Assembly (NCBI GenBank): GCA_051294375.1
Contig: CM119271.1
Span: 13,135,039-13,199,038 of the forward strand
Direction: 5' to 3'
DNA: 64,000 bases
Source: Paraspadella gotoi
Taxonomy: Eukaryota; Chaetognatha
A program made the position numbers and the translations under genes. Every line of letters begins with the position of its first letter. Within the stretch, counting starts at the first letter, position 1. The notes under the pieces are model-generated. The model was not told where the DNA came from. It worked only from the letters and a program-made list of their open reading frames with translations, and searched no databases. Of this stretch, positions 56,401 to 64,000 are shown piece by piece.

Positions 56401-59400
56401 GCAAGTCAGTAGGTATCTGGTTAGGTCCATTAAAAGGTAGGACTGACGATTTTTTGTGGATTAAATTGGCAAGATAAGGCTAAGGTTCTAGGATTTTGGG
56501 TAGGACTTGGGATCTGGTTTCTGCAAATTTTGAACCAGTTATTACTGGAATTAGATCAAAGTTAGCATTCTGGAAGGGACGGCCTCTGTCAACCCTAGGA
56601 GGGCAAAGGTTGCTAATGTATTCTTATACTCTGCTTTATGGTATAGGACAGAAATTTTGACACCCCCATGGGGTGATATTGAAGGATTGGAGAAGGAAGT
56701 GAGTGATTGGATGTTTACGGGTAGAAAAGAAGTAGCTAAAGAAAGATTAAGAGATTCTTATTTAAAAAGGCGGTGCTCAATTAGTAGATATTAAAGATAA
56801 AGTGAGAGCACAGAGAATAATGTGGGTTAAAAGATTGCTTACAATGCCAGAAGGATCTTTCCCAAGAATACTAGCTGGAGAACTAATTGGATCACAGAAT
56901 AATGGACTTTATGGATTAAGTTGTTTTAAAGCCAAGGAGAGAGGAATGCGGGTAGTGGTTAACGGATTTTATGCTGAGTGATTGAGGGCTTGGGCTGATT
57001 TGGATACGAGATATGAAATAGGAATCTACCTACTTATAATTATGATTTGTATGTTAATCCTTCTATAACTGATGAGAATGACCAGATGATGAAACCTGAG
57101 GGTTTTCTCTTAGGCAGCCTCTTTGACAAAGGTGTTAGGACTGTAGGTCATTTTTTAAATCTACCAATGAATGAAATTCCACATCGGTGGAGAAGAATGT
57201 TATTCGATATCCAGTGCAAGAGTAAGAGAACAAAATAGAAGCTATTGTCCCAACTGATCGTCCACCTGATTATATAATTCAGACAGATAGGGGAGAAAGG
57301 AGATTATCAGAGGTTTCTTATGCGGAAATTTATTCACAATTGAGGTCAAATGTGGTTGTTATACGACATTTATGAGGATAAATGGGAAAGAGCTCTAGGT
57401 ATGAATCTTGCTGACCAATGGGCTGGATATGGAGTGCATTAATGCTTTCAAAAGTATCTTATTATGTAAAAACTGCTGTATGGCGACAGATTGGTTTAAA
57501 TTTTTGGACTGCTTATATGGATTATGGTTATTTGGGTAGAAGGTGATGGAATATGCCAGTTGTGTGGTGTGGCAGAGAGAGAGAGATGGCATACTGTGAT
57601 AGAATGCGAAGTGGTGATTAGATTATGGGAAAAATTAAGTGTGACTTTGATTAGATTGGATGATAGGAGAGTTGATAAAAAAGAGATGGGGATTAGGTTT
57701 AAACGGGTGGGGGAGTTAAGGTTAAACTAAGGAATAAGTTAGGTTATATGTTAAGGACAATAGTAATGAAAATGAGGGGATAACAATTAGAAGGGTTGAA
57801 ACTGCAGTAGAGAAATTGTGGGGAATGTTTCTTATTTCACTAAGGAAAGAATTAGAGGAAGAATATTGGGTAGCAAAAGTTAATGGAACATTAAGAGGTT
57901 TTGAGAAAACTACTTTAGTTAGAGGGATATTGGGTAGAATAGATGGAGAAGGTCAGATAGAATGGGTAACTTGTTAAAAAATGTAAGGATAGGATATTGG
58001 ACACTGTTTACTTAATGAGGTATTGCGTATTGAGTATTGTGTATAAACTAAACAGTATTGGGTTAAAGAATATTGCTTTTACCATTAAAATACCATTACA
58101 TTAACCAAGAATTTAAAGCTGATTAAAAATTAAACTTTATCTTTAACCTCTAACTTCTAACCTTTAAACCTTATATTTAACATTTAACTTTAAAAAATTT
58201 AAGATGAGTACGTTTATTATAGTCACATTTTCATCACATATTGTATAGGGTCAGAACTTTTATCATGCTTGGTTCCTTTTAATTACTACGTCATTACGTC
58301 ATTTTATGTCATTTAGTAACGTTTGGAAACATTGTCATTTTAGTCACATTTGATAATATTTAAATTTAATTAGTCACATTATGTCAATTTATGTTCAATT
58401 TTATACACATTTGGTCACGTTTAGTCATATTGTATAGGGTCAGTACTTTTATCATGTTTGGTCCTTTAAATATTACGTCATTACGTCATTTTATGTATTT
58501 TAGTAACGTTTTGGAAACATTATGTCATTTTAGTCACATTTGATAATATTTAATCTAATTAGTCACATTATATCAATTTATGTCAATTTTATACACATTT
58601 GGTCACGTTTAGTCATTACCTCGATTTATATTATATAATATATATATTATGTAATTATATTTAGTGTCACTATCCTATTAAGGTCAATTAAGTCATTTAT
58701 GTCATTTTAATTTGATCTTTAGTCATTTATTATTCTATATCATTACATGTCATTTTAGTTGTGCTAGTTTTATAAGTCATTATGCCAATTTACGTAAATT
58801 ATATCGTGATAGTTATATTTGGTCCTTTCATGTCATTTTATTATAATGAGTCATTATGTAATTTTAATTATATTAGGCCAATGTATGTCATTTACGTTAT
58901 TTAAGCCAAGTTTGGTCCTTTATTCATTACGTCATTGTGTCATGTCATTGTATGTCGTTATATCATTTTGGGTCATTTCAGTCATAAGGTCATTGTCTTT
59001 TATGTCATTTAATTATGTCACGATAGTTATATTTATCCCTATGTCATTTATTTATTGCGTCCTTAAGTAATTTTAATCATGTTTGTCATTTTATATCATT
59101 TACATCATTTAAGTCATGTTTGGTCCTTTATTCATCATGTCATTGTGTCATGTCATTGAATGTAGTTATATCAATTTGGATCATTTTAGTCATAAGGTTG
59201 TTGTTTTTTATGTCAGTTTACGTCAATTTGTCGTGATAGTTACATTTGGTACCTTAATGTCATTTTATTGTGTTGTGTCATTTTGTAATTTTAATCATGT
59301 TTGGTCATTTTATGTCATTTGAATTGAATGTCGTTATATCATTTTGGGTCAAATTAGTCACAAGGTCATTTATGTCATTTTACGTCAATTATGCCGTGAT

Positions 59401-60689
59401 AGTTACATCTGGTTCCTTTATGTCATTTTAGTGTGTAGTGTGTTTACATAATTTTAATTATGTCTGGTCATTTTATGTCATTAACAAACATTTAAGTCAT
59501 ATTTAGTCCTTTATTCATTACGTCATTATGAACATGTCATTGTATGTCGTTACATCATTTTGGGCCATATTAGTCATAAGGTCAATGTCTTTTATATAAA
59601 TTTATATCAATTGTTATGATGAATACATTTAATCCCTTTATGTCATTTTAATATGTTGTTGAGTTAAATTTAATTATGTTTGGTCATTTTATGTTATTTA
59701 CGATATCTAAGTCATGTTTGGTCCTTTATTCATTACGTCATTGTGACATGTCATTATATGTTGTTAAATCATTTTAGATCATTTTAGTCATAAGGTTATT
59801 TCATTGTCTTTCATGTATTTTATGTCACTTTATGTCATTATGTAAACTGTGTTTTTATTATTTTTGAAAAAAAAAAAAAAAAAAAAAATTCTAGAGCTTG
59901 TTTAAAAAAAAAAAAAAAAAAAAAAAAAATTCTTTCTATTGTATCAGGTTATTGAATGTAGTTATATCAATTTGGATCATTTTAGTCATAAGGTCGTTGT
60001 TTTTTATTTCAGTTTCGTCAATTTTGTCGTGATAGTTACATTTGGTACCTTAATGTCATTTTATTGTGTTGTGTCATTTTGTAATTTAAATCATGTTTGG
60101 TCATTTTATGTCATTTAAGTCAGGTTTTGGACCTTAATTCATTATGTAATTGTGTCATGTCATTGAATGTCGTTATATCATTTTGGTCAAATTAGTCCAT
60201 AAGGTCATTGTCTTTTATGTCATTTTACGTCAATTATGCCGTGATAGTTACAATCTGGTTCCTTTATGTCATTTTATTGTGTAGTGTGTTTACATAATTT
60301 TAATTATGTCTGGTCATTTTATGTCATTAACATCATTTAAGTCATGTTTAGTTCTTTATTCATTACGTCATTGTGACATGTCATTGTATGTCGTTACATC
60401 ATTTTGGGCCATATTAGTCATAAGGTCATTGTCTTTTATGTAAATTTATGTCAATTGTTATGATGAATACATTTGATCCCTTTATGACATTTTATTATGT
60501 TTGTTGAGTAAATTTAATTATGTTTGGTCATTTTATGTTATTTACGATATCTAAGTCATGTTTGGTCCTTTATTTCATTACGTCATTGTGACATGTCATT
60601 ATATGTTCGTTAAATCATTTTGGATCATTTTAGTCATAAGGTTATTGTTTTTTTATGTATTTTATGTCACTTTATGTCATTATGTAACC
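53421..60689 (+). mobile_element. LINE remnant, copy 3
   Basis: Third repeat, shifted by 9579 from copy 2: endonuclease 54149-54963, reverse transcriptase about 55540-56810, zinc knuckle 57524-57730, GTCAT-rich 3' region 58200-60689. The coding lesions are the same as in copies 1 and 2. Confidence 0.85.
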
Positions 60690-60735
60690 TGTTTTTTATT
60701 ATTTTTAAAACAAAATTGGTATGTTTCGATTATTG

Positions 60736-60783
<48 letters not shown>

Positions 60784-61140
60784 TTTTGTTAAAATTAAAA
60801 CTTTTATTAAAAGAAGTTGGTATCAGAGTAGCCCGCACTCAATGGGGTGAGTCAAAAAGTTAGAAGTGAGTACAACTCAAACGAATATTTAGACATTTTT
60901 AAGAATACTTTCAATGGACAAAAAATTTCTAATATCGTTCTATACCAGAGTAATTAATTTTTTAATATTTATTTATAGATAGGAAGGCCAGAAATTATTT
61001 TTAGAATTTTTAAATTTTAGGACCAGATTTAGATAGCTTCATAAAAAGTTGTCTACACAAAGTATAATTATTAAAAATAAGAAAAAAAAATAAGAAAAAC
61101 CATAAAAATCATCATCATCATCATCTTTTATAAATTTATT
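60690..61140. repeat. LINE 3' tail with (AT)n, copy 3
   Basis: Contains an uninterrupted (TA)n tract (about 60740-60778) and the same tail as 51111-51567 with a few indels. The tandem array ends at about 61123; single-copy intron sequence follows. Confidence 0.7.
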
Positions 61141-61196
61141 TTTTTTTTTTATATTTTCACTGTGTTTTTTCCTTTCTGTTTCGTTGTGATTTGATT

Positions 61197-61570
61197 TAGA
61201 ACAAAGTTTGAAGAGAGTTTTAACAACGATTTTTATTTCATAGTGAAACGGACATGTTTCGACTCACATACGAGTCTTCAGCGCCAATTCAATTTGTGAA
61301 TTTGAAGAGAATTTTGTGCATAAAGAAAGAGAGAGAGAGAGAGAGACAGAGCAAAGTTTCCAACACAGAGTTTGAGAGAAAGGATAGTGTTCAGTCTCTC
61401 TCTCTCTCTCTTTCTTTATGCACAAAATTCTCTTCAAATTCACAAATTGAATTGGCGCTGAAGAAGACTCGTATGTGAGTCAAAACATGTCCGTTTCACT
61501 ATGAANNNNNNNNNNNNNNNNNNNNNNNNNATAAAAATCGTTGTTAAAACTCTCTTCAAACTTTGTTCTA
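61197..61570. repeat. Large inverted repeat (fold-back)
   Basis: Left arm 61197-61350 (tagaacaaagtttgaagaga ... aaagaaagagagagag) is the near-perfect reverse complement of right arm 61396-61570 (ctctctctttctttatgcac ... ctttgttcta). The loop is about 45 bases. The right arm is interrupted by an N gap (61506-61530). Either a fold-back transposable element or a palindromic read artefact. Confidence 0.85.
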
Positions 61571-62469
61571 TATTTTCACTTAAAAAACCTAAGAATTTTT
61601 AAAAGCTGTAATTATATTTCTTGTTTAACTTTTTATCCATCAAAAAATTTTCAGATTTAAAAAAAATATTTTTTGCTCTTTATAGTAATATAATATTTTT
61701 AATTAGGCTTGTACCCTCAGAAGAAAGCATTTTTGACAAAAAATATTTTAATACCATAATCTATGGTCATGATAGATTATTTTAATGCTGTATACATTAG
61801 TATTTAAATTTCATCGGCTATGGCTAGTATCAGGACTAAGAACGTAGCTGGTCAATGGATATCGCAATAAAATGAAATCAGTCAATCAATCAAATTGATC
61901 TAATTAGTATATACATATCTATATATCATTCGATTAATCAAGTGAGACAAATCGAAAAGTCTGCCGAAACAAATCGACCAATAAATAAAAATAATAATTA
62001 TTAATAATAATAATAATAATTAATCAATCAAACAATAAATCAAATAAATGAATCAAATCAACTGATTAGTTAAATCAAATTGACCAATAAATAAATCCAA
62101 ATCAACCAAGCTATCCATCAAATCAATCAATCATTTAATAAATAAATAAATCATTCACCGATTTATTCAATCAAATAGATAAATAAATAAATAAAATAAT
62201 AAATCAATTGAAAAGACAATAATGATTGTTATGTATTAATGACAGAACCGTTTAATATAAGCAGTCCCTGAGCTTCGGATCAGGCTGTAACACTGAGTTA
62301 CAGAGGGGTTAATCGCCCCATCCCTCTTAACTGCTAAGCGACCATTGGGTTGGGAGGCGAATGACTTGCCTCCTGCACCAATGGCCGCTGATGAATGGGT
62401 GGTGGATTTTAGTCCACCATACAATCTAAAAAATTAATCAAATCAATACAATGGATCCCTTTAACTGAC
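61571..62469. other. Myosin intron, AT-rich, with (AATA/AATC)n tracts
   Basis: Contains aaataaataaat and caatcaatcaat runs (61860-62220). A GC-richer block at 62236-62420 has several self-complementary segments (accattgggttgggaggcga ... cctcctgcaccaatgg) and may be a SINE; no A or B box was found. Confidence 0.45.
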
Positions 62470-62590
62470 CACAGGGCGAACATTCCGCTGATGAGTGGAT
62501 TGCTGCTGGCAATGAGCAGATGGACGACGTCGTTGCGCAGCGTGTCTCGATTCTTTTCCAAGAAATTGGTCACGTCGTACCAGACTTGGC
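62470..62590 (-). CDS. Myosin motor exon (HYAG-QVWYDVTNFLEKNRD)
   Basis: Acceptor gaactcag to donor GTCAGT on the minus strand. Reads GQVWYDVTNFLEKNRDTLRN and DVVHLLIASSNPLISGMFAL. FLEKNRDxL is nearly universal in myosin motors, after the relay loop. The first Gly codon is completed by the G from 63797 and the last by exon A, both in phase. Confidence 0.92.
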
Positions 62591-62814
62591 CTGAGTTCAC
62601 AAAAACATTTAGTAATGGATTTTCTTGACTCAATTCGGAAAACCTTATAAAGTTTTTTTACATAAAGAAAACTGAAATTGGTGAGTGACGAAATAAATTA
62701 AATTACCCTAAAATTTTCAGGGGAAAGAAAAATATTTTAAAATATAGCAATATTTGGCTCTCTATTCCCAAAGCGTCCCCTTTCCGTTCCTTCATCTTAA
62801 CTGTAATATTTAAT

Positions 62815-62960
62815 AATAATAAATTACTAAATCTATAACCCAATTTATAACCCTAATCCCTCACTTAAATTATAATCTTTAATCTTTGACTCTAACCCTA
62901 AACTTTAGGCTTAAATCCTAACCCTAACCCTAACTCTAATCTTTAATCCTTAACCGAATT
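62815..62960 (-). repeat. Degenerate CCCTAA-type repeat
   Basis: cctaaccctaaccctaactc and looser taatcctt units over about 140 bases inside a myosin intron; short and impure. Confidence 0.65.
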
Positions 62961-63059
62961 CTTAATCCAAAAATAAAAGTTAATCATCGCTTTAACGATT
63001 AATCTAATATTTAAACTTAGAAGTTTTAAAATGAAATTGGTCGTTTTGGGAAAATAAGG

Positions 63060-63522
63060 AAAAGGATTAAGAATGAGATGAGAAAGAGAGAGTAAGAGAG
63101 AGAGAAAGAAAAACGTCGAAATCGAGAGAGAGAGATGTAGAGATGAAAGGAAGAGATGAGAGGAGAGAGAGAGAGAGAAGAGAGAGAGTAGAAGAGGAGA
63201 TGAGAGCTAGAGAGAAGAAGAAGAAGAATAATCAAAACGAAGGTCCTTTCGAGTGTTTTCCTAACTTTTCATNNNNNNNNNNNNNNNNNNNNNNNNNNNN
63301 NNNNNNNNNNNNNNNNNNTTTGATTTTTCCAACTTTCTCTTCTTTTTCTCACGCTCACTTTTTTTATTTCTTTTTTATTTCTTTCCTAGAAAAAGGATTT
63401 TTTTAGGATTTTTTTTTAGGTCAAAAATTAAAAAATAAAGTCGACAAGAAAAGTTTTTCTTTTTTAACTTTTCTTTTTCCGGAGATTTAAACTTTCTTTT
63501 CTTTTCTTTCTTTTATGATTGA

Positions 63523-63559
<37 letters not shown>

Positions 63560-63600
63560 ACTTCTCTCGACGGGAGAGGAAAAGTTTATGCGAGGAAGAT
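63060..63600. repeat. GA and CT tracts, gap, and T-rich sequence
   Basis: (GA)-rich 63085-63225, N gap 63273-63318, T-rich stretch and (CT)n 63531-63556. No coding signal. Confidence 0.8.
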
Positions 63601-63796
63601 TAACAAAAAAGAGAAAAGAAGAATAGTTTTAAATAAATGAAAGATATTTTAATTCAGACTAAAAAAATATATATATTTTCCCGGTTTTAATTAAAATAAT
63701 ACTATTTACTCATTTTTTTTGCACAGCGCATTTTATAAACATTAATTCTTTTATTTCCTCGTATTGTTCTTTTGTTGACGATCATCTTTCTTTTAC

Positions 63797-63905
63797 CCGC
63801 GTAATGACTGATGGCGAACTCTGGGTTGCTCATCTTCGGCTTCGCGTACAAAGAATTCCCGCCATGATGAAAGTGACATTTTTCGAGAAAGGAAAAATCC
63901 GTCGC
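63797..63905 (-). CDS. Myosin motor exon (FLEKCHFHHGGN)
   Basis: Acceptor cgttgccag to donor GTAAAA. Reads ATDFSFLEKCHFHHGGNSLY and AKPKMSNPEFAISHYAG. The segment FLxKCHxHHGxNxLYxKPKMxxPEFxIxHYAG is, from my knowledge of the family, much closer to class XV than to class VII or X myosins. The most 5' exon in the window; the rest of the motor lies beyond the right edge. Confidence 0.92.
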
Positions 63906-64000
63906 CTGGCAACGGAGGGGTTGGTGGTTGGGGATCAATTTTGGACCATTTTAAGGATGTTTTCCGGAATGTTAAGGATATATTCCGGATTTGGGGAAAT

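Overview
The window is nuclear DNA from an invertebrate animal. It has spliced genes with GT-AG introns, a MyTH4-tail unconventional myosin, a receptor-type tyrosine phosphatase, a secreted Kunitz/WAP protein, LINE and LTR retroelements, and many GA/CT microsatellites. Nothing seen fixes the phylum. The assembly is unfinished: it has many N runs, and several stretches are present twice as noisy second copies that look like unmerged haplotypes.

One minus-strand gene frames the whole window. It is a class XV-like myosin that enters at the right edge and leaves at the left. Order of its exons: motor exons at 63905-63797 and 62590-62470; an exon pair (called A and B here) that occurs four times between 32.8 and 53.4 kb; the converter exon at 7552-7389; lever-arm/IQ and MyTH4 exons scrambled in both orientations between 1.57 and 7.3 kb; and tail exons at 1327-907, 681-336 and 47-1. 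Reading phase matches at nearly every junction that can be tested.

Two complete genes lie in the intron between exon B (ending GMLETIR) and the converter exon (starting IRKLGYPIR). A plus-strand gene at 14300-18055 (second, damaged copy at 8772-12548) encodes a secreted protein of about 837 aa with the order Kunitz, WAP x4, Thr-rich stalk, WAP x2, metal-site-less Cu/Zn-SOD-like domain, Kunitz. A minus-strand gene at 31458-26750 encodes a receptor tyrosine phosphatase of about 863 aa in which both phosphatase domains have lost essential catalytic residues. Overlap between haplotype copies (18.3-18.4 kb matches 24.9-25.1 kb) supports the order converter exon, Kunitz/WAP/SOD gene, phosphatase, exon B. 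A non-autonomous LTR retrotransposon (21.0-24.9 kb) sits between two haplotype copies.

From 31.5 to 61.1 kb a unit of about 9.1-9.6 kb is tandemly repeated. Each unit carries myosin exons A and B plus a roughly 7 kb LINE remnant (endonuclease, reverse transcriptase, zinc knuckle) with the same frameshifts in each copy and a long GTCAT-rich 3' region. At the 3' end of exon B a 33-bp unit containing the splice donor is repeated up to seven times in frame. Remaining intervals are AT-rich intron or intergenic DNA, simple repeats, tRNA-derived SINE-like sequence and gaps.
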